Source of the DNA: a virus
Reading direction: 5' to 3' (one strand)
Length of the DNA: 52,785 nt
IMG/VR virus record: IMGVR_UViG_3300042291_002130
Location: 1 to 52,785 of that record
A program made the position numbers and the translations under genes. Each line of letters starts with the position of its first letter. The stretch's first letter is position 1. Of the stretch, positions 24,839-33,947 are shown one piece after another. The notes under the pieces were generated by a model, which made no database searches, was not told the DNA's origin, and was given only the letters and a program-made list of their open reading frames with translations.

Positions 24839-24847
24839 GATAAATAA
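24839..24847 (+). promoter_or_regulatory. Late promoter GATAAATAA
   Basis: TTCGATAAATAATAAAAAAT on the plus strand, followed by the TTG start at 24866. With the overlapping minus-strand site it forms a divergent late promoter pair. Confidence 0.65.
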
Positions 24848-24865
24848 TAAAAAATATTTTATATT

Positions 24866-26074
24866 TTGATAAAGGATTTTAAAAATTTCATATTAGAAGC
24901 CCTAACTTTAAAGAAGAGTGGTGGTGCACACTACTTGGAAAGAGTAGATACTCGATTATCTAATCTTAAAATAGTTGGATTTACTGATTCTGCTGGAAAA
25001 AAAGTAAACGTTTCTAATGAGGAAACTCTTGCAGCTCAATCATTTTATCGAAAGGCTCTTGCTAAGATTGCTAATCCTGAAGAGAGTAAAATATTTAGTG
25101 AATTAGATATTAAACCTGGGCATATTGGAATTATTCGATTAGGTAAATCTAAAGTGACACTATCTTCTGGCGAAATAGTTGAACCTGTGTTTAAAGTATA
25201 TGAACGCACTGATAAAATAACTGGTGCCCCTATTTCAAGAACAGGTAAATGTTTTTGGTTATTTACAATAGGTTCACAAGTATCAACTATTAAATTATAT
25301 AATATTGACGGTAACTCCCCATCTGAAAAGGAATACTTAGTTAATAAATCAATTGAGCATTTAAAATCAGATCGTGAAGCTGAACTTGCTAAAATATCTA
25401 GAGTATTTTCAGTTAGTATTGATTCAGTTGAAGATCTTGCTAAAAGACACAGCATTGTTTTAACTCCAGCCGGAATATCAATTATTGGATTGCATCTTAA
25501 TTCAGATGAATCAATTGATACTCAACTTAAATCATTTTTCTCAGGTTCATTAAATAAGAAAGAGGAAAAAGTTACACTTATTCCTAATATAGATTTAGAT
25601 GCTGACTTTAGTCTTGAAATGGTTCCTAAGCAAATGAATATTACTCCTGATAAAGTATGGCTGCTTGAGAAAAATACTAAATTTAATACTTGGGGAGCAA
25701 TGCCTATTATAGGATCTAAGCAAACTAAAGGACTATCTGGAAATGAAATTCAAATTAAAGTGGGTAAAAAATGGCTACATTGGCTAGATAACCCAAGCTT
25801 TAATACTCCTATGCAAATTGATAGAATTATTAAAAAAGGAGATTCTATTTCATTAGGCAAAGAATTAGGAAATGGGGACTGGCTTATTAATACTGGAGTT
25901 ATTACAGATATTGCAACTGACTCTCGATCAATAGATCCATATGTAAAAACTAATGGTTGGGCATCAACTGATATAATTAATAAAGAGGATGCTGCAATAA
26001 TCTTTAAAGATTATCGAGCAACTAATGAGGCTGAGAATCCTTTGTTAGACTTTAATAGTTTTATTAATCTCTAA
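24866..26074 (+). CDS. Leader-tagged late protein, unknown (TTG start)
   Basis: A 402-residue protein. The frame opens with TTG 24866 and reads IKDFKNFILEAL, a very good match to the T4 leader (FKNFILEA); no ATG gives this leader, so the unusual start is likely real. Two later regions look alpha/beta (KVTLSSGEIVEPVFKVYERT at about 91-110; VGKKWLHWLDNPSFNT). The C-terminus LDFNSFINL echoes the leader. It is divergent from the 459-residue protein, sharing a bidirectional late promoter. Function unknown. Confidence 0.6.
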   Translation: MIKDFKNFILEALTLKKSGGAHYLERVDTRLSNLKIVGFTDSAGKKVNVSNEETLAAQSFYRKALAKIANPEESKIFSELDIKPGHIGIIRLGKSKVTLSSGEIVEPVFKVYERTDKITGAPISRTGKCFWLFTIGSQVSTIKLYNIDGNSPSEKEYLVNKSIEHLKSDREAELAKISRVFSVSIDSVEDLAKRHSIVLTPAGISIIGLHLNSDESIDTQLKSFFSGSLNKKEEKVTLIPNIDLDADFSLEMVPKQMNITPDKVWLLEKNTKFNTWGAMPIIGSKQTKGLSGNEIQIKVGKKWLHWLDNPSFNTPMQIDRIIKKGDSISLGKELGNGDWLINTGVITDIATDSRSIDPYVKTNGWASTDIINKEDAAIIFKDYRATNEAENPLLDFNSFINL

Positions 26075-26387
26075 ACTTTCCAGGATAAAATCTTCTTAAT
26101 GGATCTCCTTGTGGAATATATTTAGTTTTAATTCCAAAAATCTTTTTATCTTCACCAGAATAATTTGAATCTTCTATTTTAAAACCATGACGATTTGCCC
26201 ATCCTTTAATAAAAGGTAATTGTAAAGGTTGACCTATTGTAAAATCAGGTTTAAGCTGAGTTCTATTATCAATTGATTGTATTGCACCATGTTCAACACG
26301 TAATATAATCTTACCTTTAATTGGAGATGTAAGTGTAATTGTTTGTGACCTTTGCCAGCTTTCATATAATTGAATATATTGTTTCAT
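26064..26387 (-). CDS. Leader-tagged small late protein
   Basis: A 107-residue protein beginning MKQYIQLYESWQRSQ, a short leader with LYES as possible cleavage site. The rest is basic and beta-rich (TITLTSPIKGKIILRVEHGAIQSID), with KGWANRHGFKIED. It ends overlapping the plus-strand gene by 11 bases and has a late promoter right at its start. Possibly a packaged or particle protein; family unknown. Confidence 0.55.
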   Translation of the reverse strand: MKQYIQLYESWQRSQTITLTSPIKGKIILRVEHGAIQSIDNRTQLKPDFTIGQPLQLPFIKGWANRHGFKIEDSNYSGEDKKIFGIKTKYIPQGDPLRRFYPGKFRD

Positions 26388-26392
26388 ATACT

Positions 26393-26401
26393 TTATTTAT
26401 C
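26393..26401 (-). promoter_or_regulatory. Late promoter GATAAATAA with near-zero leader
   Basis: Minus-strand GAGATAAATAAAGTATATG: only about 5 bases separate the motif from the ATG, so the mRNA would be leaderless or nearly so. Similar spacing before 10357 and 44310. Confidence 0.6.
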
Positions 26402-26410
26402 TCAATAAAC

Positions 26411-26436
26411 AAAAAAGGATCTCAATGGAGATCCTT
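26411..26436 (-). terminator. Terminator of the zinc-ribbon virion gene
   Basis: AAGGATCTC (26415-26423) pairs with GAGATCCTT (26428-26436), loop AATG; on the minus strand it is followed by TTTTTT. It ends transcription from the gene starting at 27143 before the late promoter at 26393. Confidence 0.85.
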
Positions 26437-26456
26437 AGTAAGCCTGACATTAAAAG

Positions 26457-27143
26457 TTATATTTTAGTTCCACACGCTGGACAAAACTTCCAGTTTGATT
26501 TTTTATGACGTTGACCACAATTTGAACAATAGTTTCGAATATTATTAGATTCGATTGGAACCATGCCTTCCGGTAGAATTTGTAAATTCACTAGATTTAT
26601 CGGCCATGTATTATACTTTGAAAATTCACTAGAGAATTTTTGATTTGAATTCTCACCTTTTTCAGTTCTTCCAGTTTCAACGTATGATGCATTTGCTCCA
26701 ATAATAGTTGTACTTAAATTATTGACTGTTGTTCCTCCAAATGAAGGCATTTGAGTACTACCATATGTCCAAACCATTGGCATTGGTGCAACATTCGTTA
26801 ATTCACTATAGAAAGAAACATCCACCTTTCCATTATGTTCAATTACTTTACTTGAAGCAGTAGATTCATATGTTTCAAATAGAAATTTATGTGGAGAATC
26901 TATCCACCGATCAAGGAAAACTCTTTCCCCTGGTCGAATACTTATTCCAGTTTGAGAAACATCAGCTCCATCAATTTTAATCTGAGCTAATACTTTAGTT
27001 TGAGTTGGATTAAATAATTCTATTTCAAAATGAGTTCCGCCTTTTAAATAGACTATTCCATTTGTGTAATGTTTTAATCGATTACGATTTACTGCAATAT
27101 TTGCAGATGGGCTCGAATAGCCAGTAGTTAAAGAATGATACAT
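26457..27143 (-). CDS. Beta-rich protein with C-terminal zinc ribbon
   Basis: A 228-residue protein. Residues 30-125 are beta-sandwich-like (YLKGGTHFEIELFNPTQTKVLAQIKIDG; GISIRPGERVFLDRW; HKFLFETYE). The C-terminus YCSNCGQRHKKSNWKFCPACGTKI (about 205-228) is a four-cysteine zinc ribbon. I have seen this beta-plus-zinc-ribbon layout in uncharacterised proteins of phages. It has no leader and is followed by a strong terminator. A surface or decoration role is possible; unassigned. Confidence 0.6.
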   Translation of the reverse strand: MYHSLTTGYSSPSANIAVNRNRLKHYTNGIVYLKGGTHFEIELFNPTQTKVLAQIKIDGADVSQTGISIRPGERVFLDRWIDSPHKFLFETYESTASSKVIEHNGKVDVSFYSELTNVAPMPMVWTYGSTQMPSFGGTTVNNLSTTIIGANASYVETGRTEKGENSNQKFSSEFSKYNTWPINLVNLQILPEGMVPIESNNIRNYCSNCGQRHKKSNWKFCPACGTKI

Positions 27144-27330
27144 AGTTTTACCTGTTATTTTTTATTAAGTTGACGTCATTATGGCGATTAAACCATTCGA
27201 AAGTTACATTAACTCGACGCCAACTAGAGTGCCAGGCTCTAATAAATTAAACTATTGATCCTAATAAAGTTTTAAAAAATATTTTTTATAGTATAATATC
27301 AGCATATTGTTAAACCTAAAAACTTAAATT
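27144..27330. other. 187-base divergent intergenic region
   Basis: Between divergent genes. It contains a middle-type TAGTATAATA at 27289-27298 for the plus-strand gene and a small inverted repeat AGAG...CTCT near 27228-27242. No open frame above 30 codons. A small RNA cannot be excluded. Confidence 0.4.
27289..27298 (+). promoter_or_regulatory. Middle-type promoter TAGTATAATA
   Basis: ATTTTTTATAGTATAATATC, 32 bases before the endolysin start at 27331. Same ten-mer as at 21574, 37157, 41103 and, on the minus strand, 43164, 43182, 47543 and 51876. Confidence 0.6.
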
Positions 27331-27888
27331 ATGTTATACAAATTTGATAAACGTAAATCTAGATACGTTGTTGCTACTAAATTTTATGTTAGGGCAGCCT
27401 TTAGTCTTGGACTAATTTGTTTTATAACTTATTTACTTACATCATTTCATATATCTAGAAAGCTAACTGACTCTGGCAATATTTCTGAGGAGATCCGAAC
27501 ACTTGTCATAAATTCTGAATATAAGTTTAGTCGAGCTAAATTAAAGGAATACTTAGTTGAACTAAATGTTCGATTCCCACATATTGTTTTTGCACAAGCT
27601 CAACTTGAGTCAGGTAATTTTAAATCCAATATCTTTTTAGAAAATAATAATCTCTTTGGAATGAAGGTGGCTAAACGAAGACCTACTACAAATAAAGGAG
27701 AAAATAGAGGACACGCTTATTTTAATTCATGGAAAGAGTGTGTAGTCGATTATGCTTTTTATCAAGCTGCTTATTTACATGATTTAAAAAATGAACAGGA
27801 TTACTTACAATACCTTAAGTCAAATTATGCAGAGGACCCTAATTATTATCAACGACTTACTGAATTATTAAAAAAGAGAAAGCGATGA
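27331..27888 (+). CDS. Membrane-anchored glucosaminidase-type endolysin
   Basis: A 185-residue enzyme. Basic N-terminus and a membrane helix (about 22-38, AAFSLGLICFITYLLTS) form a signal anchor. The catalytic domain starts near 65: FPHIVFAQAQLESGNFKSNIFLENNNLFGMK contains Glu93, the conserved acid of GH73/FlgJ-type endo-beta-N-acetylglucosaminidases, and ends with YYQRLTELLKKR. It cleaves the glycan chain of peptidoglycan after anchoring. As an anchored endolysin it would act after membrane release or across the inner membrane. Its end overlaps the next gene by 4 bases. Confidence 0.85.
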   Translation: MLYKFDKRKSRYVVATKFYVRAAFSLGLICFITYLLTSFHISRKLTDSGNISEEIRTLVINSEYKFSRAKLKEYLVELNVRFPHIVFAQAQLESGNFKSNIFLENNNLFGMKVAKRRPTTNKGENRGHAYFNSWKECVVDYAFYQAAYLHDLKNEQDYLQYLKSNYAEDPNYYQRLTELLKKRKR

Positions 27889-28271
27889 AGGTATCATTTG
27901 ATTTCGACTCAACATTAAGTAGAAGGGACGTTCAGGAATATGCAACTTCTCTAGTTAATAGTAACTATGAAGTATGGATAGTAACCTCACGGTGTGCAAC
28001 TGAACCAGCTCTTGAGAAGGGTTGGCATTGGGTGACTAAACAGAATCAAGAACTATATGATGTTGCAGAAGCTTGCGGAATTCTTAAAGAAAGAATTGTA
28101 TTTACTGATCATGTAGATAAGATAGTTTACTTAAAAGGAAAAGGTTTTGCTTTTCACTTAGATGACGATCCTGATGAACTTATTTATATCTTTGAAAGCG
28201 GCGATCCATGTATTCCAATAAACGTTGATTACTTTGCATGGAAAGAAGAATGTGATAAAATATTAAAATAA
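27885..28271 (+). CDS. HAD-like phosphatase
   Basis: A 128-residue HAD-fold protein: VSFDFDSTLSRRDV at 3-16 gives the Asp6-x-Asp8 motif, VWIVTSRC at about 29-36 motif II, and HLDDDPDELI at about 93-102 a motif IV-like acidic pair. Cap region is minimal. Substrate unknown; phage members of this size are usually nucleotide-related phosphatases. Co-translated with the endolysin. Confidence 0.7.
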   Translation: MKVSFDFDSTLSRRDVQEYATSLVNSNYEVWIVTSRCATEPALEKGWHWVTKQNQELYDVAEACGILKERIVFTDHVDKIVYLKGKGFAFHLDDDPDELIYIFESGDPCIPINVDYFAWKEECDKILK

Positions 28272-28279
28272 AAAGTAAC

Positions 28280-29068
28280 ATGACTGAAGAAGAATTAAAA
28301 ATGAATCATTCAATTGCATTATTCATGGATGATTATTATGATACTGGTTTAGAACCTGCATATTATATTAGAAACAACAAAGTGTATTCTTTAAATGATG
28401 CACAATATCACTCTTCTTGGGACTGGCTAATGACCGTAGTTGATAAAATAGAGGATCTTGGGTTCAGAGTATATATTACTCAGTATTCATGTCAGATTTA
28501 TCAAGTTGATAAAACATTCCCTGATAGTTTTATTATAGATGCAGATTTTAAACTAACTCGATTAGAAAATGCAATCGACGGAATTTCCTCTTTTGCTGAA
28601 TGGTGGAATAAAAAAGCGATTCAGCCTGCAATTGACAAACGATCAAATCTTATTGGAGACGTGAATGAATTTATTGATGATTGGTTACTTGACAAAATAA
28701 GATTCGATGAGGATCATATTTTTGAAAAGGAAATACGACCTGGAAAGACCAGAAAATATTATGAGATCTATCCTAAAGGTTCGTCAACTCGTAAATATCT
28801 TGAAGAAAGAATGAGAAATAGTATCGAAAGACTTTTTAAAATCAGAGGAAATGAGTATAATAATCTAAAGGAAGATGAAATGGTTTTTATTCTAGATTCT
28901 GATCAAGTTGCAGCATATCGTGAATGGGCAAAAAATAAAACTCTGCCATCTACTACAATCGGCGGAGCATATGAAATATGTTTTACTCAAACAGATATAG
29001 GCACTTTTGCTGAAGTCAAATGTGTAGATGGAACTACATTACAACTTACTGATTATTCTAAGCTTTAA
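28280..29068 (+). CDS. Hypothetical protein
   Basis: A 262-residue protein. N-terminal part acidic and aromatic; central charged helices (about 110-185) including IRPGKTRKYYEIYPKGSSTRKYLEERM; the C-terminal domain contains FILDSDQVAAYREWAKNKTLPSTTIGGAYEICFTQTDIG, a small alpha/beta module I have seen alone in other phage proteins. No function assigned. Confidence 0.55.
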   Translation: MTEEELKMNHSIALFMDDYYDTGLEPAYYIRNNKVYSLNDAQYHSSWDWLMTVVDKIEDLGFRVYITQYSCQIYQVDKTFPDSFIIDADFKLTRLENAIDGISSFAEWWNKKAIQPAIDKRSNLIGDVNEFIDDWLLDKIRFDEDHIFEKEIRPGKTRKYYEIYPKGSSTRKYLEERMRNSIERLFKIRGNEYNNLKEDEMVFILDSDQVAAYREWAKNKTLPSTTIGGAYEICFTQTDIGTFAEVKCVDGTTLQLTDYSKL

Positions 29069-29085
29069 TTTAAAACCCAAATAAT

Positions 29086-29979
29086 ATGAGCCACTTTTGT
29101 GTACTAGTTGTGTCAACGATTAATGATGACATTGATGAAATTTTAGAACCATATAATGAAAACCGTCGAGTTGATAGGTATGTCAGCCAAACTAAAGCTG
29201 AAGTTATTAAATTAGCAGTTGATCGACGTGAAGAATATAAAAACGGAAGATATGCTGAGTTCTTAGCTGACCCTATAAAATATGAAGAGGGCTGCACCAA
29301 CCCAGGTCACATTGAATTTATTAAAGTAACTTTTCCTAAGCTTCTTGAAATGAATGATGAAGAGCTATATCAAGATGAAATAAAATACTATGAGCCTAGT
29401 GATATTGGACCAAATGGAGAAATATATTCAACTTATAATCCAGACTCTAAATGGGATTGGTATGAAGTCGGAGGCAGATATGCAGGTATGCTTAGAGTAA
29501 AAGATGGAACTCCTTTCCATGAACCTAATTTTTCTTGGGATGTTGAGCCTGATGAGCAAGAAAAAGTAATTGGTGATTTTGGAACGGATGTTGCTGTTGC
29601 CGGAACAGTTGATTTTACTAAGATACATAGAACTGACGAAAGTTATACAGCTTCGCTAAGATACTGGGAATTAATGGTAGAAGGTGCTAAACCTAAAACT
29701 GAAGATGAAAATGAAATGGTCAGCCATAGCTTTTATACTCCAGAATTTTATATTGAACGTTATGGAAATAAAGAGACTTATGCAAAGTGTCAATCATCAT
29801 TTTCAACTTGGGCAGTCTTAATGGATGGAGCATGGTATGAAAAAGGTAGCATGGGAATGTTTGCGCTATCTGATGAGACCCATGACGAGGCAATTGACTG
29901 GGAAATAAATTATTACGATCGTTTTATTAAAAACCTTCCTGAAAAGTCGATATTAACCATTATTGATTGCCATATATAA
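29086..29979 (+). CDS. Conserved phage protein of unknown function
   Basis: A 297-residue protein with MSHFCVLVVSTINDDIDEILEPYNEN at the start, NPDSKWDWYEVGGRYAGML at about 124-142 and MDGAWYEKGSMGMFALSDETHDE at about 246-268. The SHFxVLV and SKWDWYxxGGR motifs belong to a widespread uncharacterised phage/bacterial family. No enzyme residues are known to me. It is in the endolysin operon and shares its middle-type promoter. Confidence 0.65.
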   Translation: MSHFCVLVVSTINDDIDEILEPYNENRRVDRYVSQTKAEVIKLAVDRREEYKNGRYAEFLADPIKYEEGCTNPGHIEFIKVTFPKLLEMNDEELYQDEIKYYEPSDIGPNGEIYSTYNPDSKWDWYEVGGRYAGMLRVKDGTPFHEPNFSWDVEPDEQEKVIGDFGTDVAVAGTVDFTKIHRTDESYTASLRYWELMVEGAKPKTEDENEMVSHSFYTPEFYIERYGNKETYAKCQSSFSTWAVLMDGAWYEKGSMGMFALSDETHDEAIDWEINYYDRFIKNLPEKSILTIIDCHI

Positions 29980-29980
29980 A

Positions 29981-30301
29981 ATGAAAAAAGCAACTATCTC
30001 ACTTAAAATGAAAATTGGAATTGTTGAATATGATTTCAAAAAAATAATTAAAGAATGGATAAAAAAAGAGTGTCGGTCAGAGGCAGAAGAGATAATTGGC
30101 TTGATCTTGCGTTGGGATACTCGATATACTTATACTCTACTGGTAGAATTTATTATCTATCATGAAAATAAAATGGGTAATCAAGTTTGCAGTCAACTAG
30201 ATTTTATGAAATATAAACTTGTTGATCATGGCCGTATGAAACACGAAGGATGCTTTGGTGCACCATTCATTGAAGTTAATGATCATGACTATGAAAAATA
30301 A
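29981..30301 (+). CDS. Hypothetical protein
   Basis: A 106-residue basic protein beginning MKKATISLKMKIGIVEYDFKK. ATG 29963 is in frame but inside the upstream gene; 29981 has the AAAATG start used here. C-terminus is HGRMKHEGCFGAPFIEVND. It overlaps the next gene by 11 bases. No family recognised. Confidence 0.5.
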   Translation: MKKATISLKMKIGIVEYDFKKIIKEWIKKECRSEAEEIIGLILRWDTRYTYTLLVEFIIYHENKMGNQVCSQLDFMKYKLVDHGRMKHEGCFGAPFIEVNDHDYEK

Positions 30302-30548
30302 TTACCTTGGCCCTAAGAAAAGAGAAGCTCGAGAAAGAGCAGTTAACCTCTATAAAGCTAATATAAAAACATTACGTGAACGTGGATTTGAAGTATTTCC
30401 AGTTAACTATCATGGAAAGGTTCCAATGGGATGGACATTTGCTCTTAATGGAAATAGATCAGTTTATGCTTGGGATTGTGAATCGTCAGTTATTAACTAT
30501 CTATTAGAATTAAAAGAAGGTGAATTGCCAGCTGGATTAACAGTATGA
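30291..30548 (+). CDS. Small hypothetical protein
   Basis: An 85-residue protein (MKNNYLGPKKREARERAVNLYK...), basic helix then beta strands with YHGKVPMGWTFALNGNRSVYAWDCESS. ATG 30255 would lie further inside the previous gene; 30291 is preferred. Last gene before the inverted repeat at 30550. No family recognised. Confidence 0.5.
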   Translation: MKNNYLGPKKREARERAVNLYKANIKTLRERGFEVFPVNYHGKVPMGWTFALNGNRSVYAWDCESSVINYLLELKEGELPAGLTV

Positions 30549-30549
30549 T

Positions 30550-30585
30550 AGAATATTAAACAGTAAATTAGCTGTTTAATATTCT
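30550..30585. terminator. 14-bp inverted repeat between convergent genes
   Basis: AGAATATTAAACAG (30550-30563) pairs perfectly with 30572-30585, eight-base loop. It separates plus-strand gene 30548 from minus-strand gene 30568 and overlaps the stop of the latter. It lacks the T-tract of a classical terminator on either strand, so termination is likely but not certain. Confidence 0.6.
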
Positions 30586-32025
30586 CCAAACTTTATATGA
30601 AAGAATCATTGATTCTCCTAAGTATTCTTTACGTAATCTTTTAACTTCTTCCATATCTCCTTTTTCGTATGCATCAATAATTGCGTTACTTACTTCCGCT
30701 TTAGAAAGATCAGATCTATTTTGAATATCTGTACCCATTTTTGGTTCTTCTTCATAATTAGGTGAAGAATAGTCAGAGTCTCCTTTTAAAGATCTTTGAT
30801 ATTCATCCTCTTGATTAAGATCATTTAAAACTTCTTCTATAATTGGATCACAAAGCTCAACTGATTCTGGTGATTCAGAAAGAATAGCATTTACTACGTC
30901 TAACATTTCTTTAGCATCTTCTTGTCCAAGCATTGCAATTTTACCAAAGAATAAGAAATTTACTTTTTCTTGAAATGATGCAATTTCTACATCACTAGAA
31001 TCAGTGTCAATTAATGACTCAACAACCGCTTTTACTTTAGGATGTTCTGCAACGACAGTAAAGAATGCATTTTGCATTTGACGACCGTATTTAATTTCTT
31101 GTAATTCATCAAATAAAGTATCAGTATTCATTACAACTTTTTCAGCATCACCTCCATATAGAGATTCAAGACTTGCTTGAGTAACTAACATATAAATACC
31201 TTTAATTGATTCATGAATAAGAACAGATAAGTCAACTCCTCGAGCTCTAACTGTTACTCCTACTCCTGATACTAAATCCTCAGCATCTTCATTATTTAAG
31301 ATATCATCACCGTTTGCTAAATTGTCTAATACTTTTTGTGCAATATCTTCTTTTTCTTCTCCTTGCTCTTCTTCAAATTCAATAGCACAACTTCCACTAA
31401 ATCCTTCACGATTTTGCCACATTCCTTTTTGCATTTCTTCAGGTATTGTCCAATCAAAGAATTGAGCAACCGCTGATATTTTATTTAATGTAGCTAAATA
31501 CTCAGTTGCATTAGATCCCATTATTTTGGAAATACCATCCTTAAAGATTGAAAGATTTAGGATTGATTTAACACTAAGTCCTTTTCCTTGTTGAATAGTT
31601 CTTAGGATCTTTCTTTTATTAATTTGATTAATTAAGTCAGTGTCTAAAATCTCTTCAAGCTCAGGTTGTTCAGTTGGAGTCTCTTCCATTTCTTGTTTAA
31701 CTCCTCGGCGATCTTCAATTTTAAGATCAAGAGTCACATCATCAAGTAGAGAACCGTATAGTTCTTGAAGTGCAGCTGTTACTAAATCAGATAGATCCGC
31801 TTCATTACCTCTCTGTAATTGTTGAGATCGTTGAACTAATCCCATAAAATTTTGAATATCTTGGCGATTCTGCATTGCAAAATCTCTTGATTCTCTATCA
31901 GATCCTTGTGAAATCTTATTTAACCATGATTCTTTACTAGATCCCTCTTCTCCTGGGATACCGATATTTCCTCTAAGATCAGCTTCAGCGATAAATGATT
32001 TAAAATCGAATACTTTATTTTGCAT
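30568..32025 (-). CDS. Large leader-tagged acidic late protein
   Basis: A 485-residue protein starting MQNKVFDFKSFIAEADLRG, one of the best matches to the T4 leader (FKSFIAEA). The body is acidic with long helices (for example about 225-260 and 300-345) and Glu-rich stretches; no catalytic motif is evident. Acidity and helix content are compatible with a scaffold-like or internal head protein. It overlaps the 91-residue gene upstream by 11 bases. Confidence 0.65.
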   Translation of the reverse strand: MQNKVFDFKSFIAEADLRGNIGIPGEEGSSKESWLNKISQGSDRESRDFAMQNRQDIQNFMGLVQRSQQLQRGNEADLSDLVTAALQELYGSLLDDVTLDLKIEDRRGVKQEMEETPTEQPELEEILDTDLINQINKRKILRTIQQGKGLSVKSILNLSIFKDGISKIMGSNATEYLATLNKISAVAQFFDWTIPEEMQKGMWQNREGFSGSCAIEFEEEQGEEKEDIAQKVLDNLANGDDILNNEDAEDLVSGVGVTVRARGVDLSVLIHESIKGIYMLVTQASLESLYGGDAEKVVMNTDTLFDELQEIKYGRQMQNAFFTVVAEHPKVKAVVESLIDTDSSDVEIASFQEKVNFLFFGKIAMLGQEDAKEMLDVVNAILSESPESVELCDPIIEEVLNDLNQEDEYQRSLKGDSDYSSPNYEEEPKMGTDIQNRSDLSKAEVSNAIIDAYEKGDMEEVKRLRKEYLGESMILSYKVWRILNS

Positions 32026-32290
32026 ATTTGTTATATAAATTTTTAATAATTTTAGTACCTTCTGGTGTATCTTTAATCTCTGCTAATGTTTCAAAGAATA
32101 GATCTATCATCTCTTGATATTCTGCCATTGGTTTACCCTGTTCCTTTTCTCCAGGTCTCTTAGTTGGAATAGGTCTTCCTGGTCGAGTGATTGGAGTTGC
32201 AGGTTTAACTGGTGTTTGTATTCCAGGTCTAGTCTGAGTATCGTCCATTACAAATCGTTCATAGATTGATTGTATATGTCTTTTCATCAT
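32015..32290 (-). CDS. Small leader-tagged Pro-rich protein
   Basis: A 91-residue protein (MMKRHIQSIYERFVMDDTQT...), with a short leader (QSIYER). Residues 17-55 are low complexity, rich in Pro, Thr, Arg and Lys. The C-terminus is a helix. Adjacent ATG codons make 32290 or 32287 equally possible. Late promoter 20 bases upstream. Function unknown. Confidence 0.5.
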   Translation of the reverse strand: MMKRHIQSIYERFVMDDTQTRPGIQTPVKPATPITRPGRPIPTKRPGEKEQGKPMAEYQEMIDLFFETLAEIKDTPEGTKIIKNLYNKYAK

Positions 32291-32310
32291 AAATATTTAA
32301 TTTATTTTAG

Positions 32311-32319
32311 TTATTTATC
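32311..32319 (-). promoter_or_regulatory. Late promoter GATAAATAA
   Basis: Minus-strand AAGATAAATAACTAAAAT before the start at 32290. Confidence 0.7.
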
Positions 32320-32368
32320 TTAATATTTACTATAATTATAGTTTTAATTGAGAGAATGTTAATTTAGA

Positions 32369-32377
32369 GATAAATAA
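32369..32377 (+). promoter_or_regulatory. Late promoter GATAAATAA
   Basis: GAGATAAATAAGTATATAAA on the plus strand, 25 bases before ATG 32403; divergent with the site at 32311. Confidence 0.7.
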
Positions 32378-32402
32378 GTATATAAAACAATTTATTTTAA
32401 AT

Positions 32403-33896
32403 ATGAGTACAATATTATCTTTTTCTAATTGGTCTAGAGACAATCAATTAAATGAAAATATCCAAGCAGCAAAAGCCTTTTTATTAAAAAAAGCAGCTGA
32501 TCACCGTGGATTGGGAGTATCCGATATCTCAGTTGAGGATCAACAAAAGATTTTAAATAATCCTGATTATAAAGCTATTCTTGAATTATTAAAGAGCAAT
32601 CACGGATATGTATTTCCATTTGTTAAATTTAGATTTGAGCATGGCGCAGACTTATCTCAACTTAGAGAACTATATCAAAAAATAAAAGATAATGCTGGGT
32701 CACTTTCTTCTTTGTCAATGACCATTGAAGAATATTCAAATCAATCTACTGTTAATGGAGTCCCTTCAATTGAAGCACTGATTGATGAATTTTATAAGAT
32801 TGAATCTCGTAGAAAACATAAATGGGTTATTGATAAAGTAAATGGAGATCTTCGTAGAAGTATTAAAGCCTTACCTCTAGATCAAATTGATCGATTATAT
32901 AGAGCCGCTGCACTTATTGATAAAGCAGATGCGGACGCTGGAGATTTTACTGATCCTGAAACTGGCCGAGTTACAAATAATCGACTTGCTCTACTTTCTA
33001 AAACTAATGCATTTAGTGATGGTGCTAAATATATTACTTGGGTTGAAGAATATACACAAGGAGTAGCAAATTCTGATGTAACTGCAAAGATTGCTGAACT
33101 TAGAAAACTCGAGCCTGAAGCAGGGCTTATTTATAATAAAGATGGATACGTAGTACTTGGTATTCGAACTGAAAGTGCTCAAAAGGCATTGTGTTCAGTA
33201 GGTATATGGTGTATTAATCGCGGTGCGTGGTCAAGTTATGGCGGAAAACCGAAGGCTATTCAAATTAATATATTTAATTTTAATAAACCTATCACCGATG
33301 TTATGCATATATCTGGTACTACAATTACGGATGATCGAGTTACTGCCTCTCATGATAAAAATGATGATTCGATTATAAGATCTACTAATCCGAGAGATCA
33401 TTTCTTAGGATTAGGATATTCTCAAGAGTTAGTTGATGCAATTGTTTTAAATATCCCAAGGGAATATGCAATAAAAAAACTGGTTACTGACTTTAATATT
33501 GATACTAGCAATCCTGAAAAACTATTAACTGATTTAATTAAAGCTAGTTATCAATTAGACAATACTTCAGATAATTCAATTACTCGTATAATTGATCTTG
33601 TAAAAAATAATATATTAAATAACTTATCTGAGGATCAAATTATTGAAATATATAAATCAATTGGTATACTTTCTCAAGTGTCAGCGATGTTTCTAAATAA
33701 TGCGATTCCTAATTTATCACTTGATACTAAAAATAAATTAATTGAAATAAATGATAAAAAAGTATCTCAATTAAAAGCTATTTTTTCAAGAGTTGGTGCA
33801 GATTTTAATAAAGCTCTTACTTCAGTCATATCAAATGAGGAAAATATTAAAAATATATTAATGTCTGGCGATACTATTTCTAATGATAGTAATTAA
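32403..33896 (+). CDS. Large leader-tagged late protein with WCI motif
   Basis: A 497-residue protein beginning MSTILSFSNWSRDNQLNENI, a variant leader (SFSNW then NE). Residues 240-310 form an alpha/beta core: YNKDGYVVLGIRTESAQKALCSVGIWCINRGAWSSYGG then KAIQINIFNF. The ...SxxWCI...Y...I pattern resembles modules in large proteins of phages and conjugative elements, but no activity is known to me. The C-terminal 150 residues are helical. Expressed from a late promoter divergent from the previous gene. Confidence 0.6.
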   Translation: MSTILSFSNWSRDNQLNENIQAAKAFLLKKAADHRGLGVSDISVEDQQKILNNPDYKAILELLKSNHGYVFPFVKFRFEHGADLSQLRELYQKIKDNAGSLSSLSMTIEEYSNQSTVNGVPSIEALIDEFYKIESRRKHKWVIDKVNGDLRRSIKALPLDQIDRLYRAAALIDKADADAGDFTDPETGRVTNNRLALLSKTNAFSDGAKYITWVEEYTQGVANSDVTAKIAELRKLEPEAGLIYNKDGYVVLGIRTESAQKALCSVGIWCINRGAWSSYGGKPKAIQINIFNFNKPITDVMHISGTTITDDRVTASHDKNDDSIIRSTNPRDHFLGLGYSQELVDAIVLNIPREYAIKKLVTDFNIDTSNPEKLLTDLIKASYQLDNTSDNSITRIIDLVKNNILNNLSEDQIIEIYKSIGILSQVSAMFLNNAIPNLSLDTKNKLIEINDKKVSQLKAIFSRVGADFNKALTSVISNEENIKNILMSGDTISNDSN

Positions 33897-33947
33897 ACTT
33901 TTTTATTTTAATTAGTATTATAGTTAATATTACTAAACTAAACTAAA

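Noticed and set aside
30550-30585. Site-specific recombination (attachment) site
   Set aside because: The 14-bp inverted repeat lies between convergent genes and has no partner copy; a terminator-like role is simpler.
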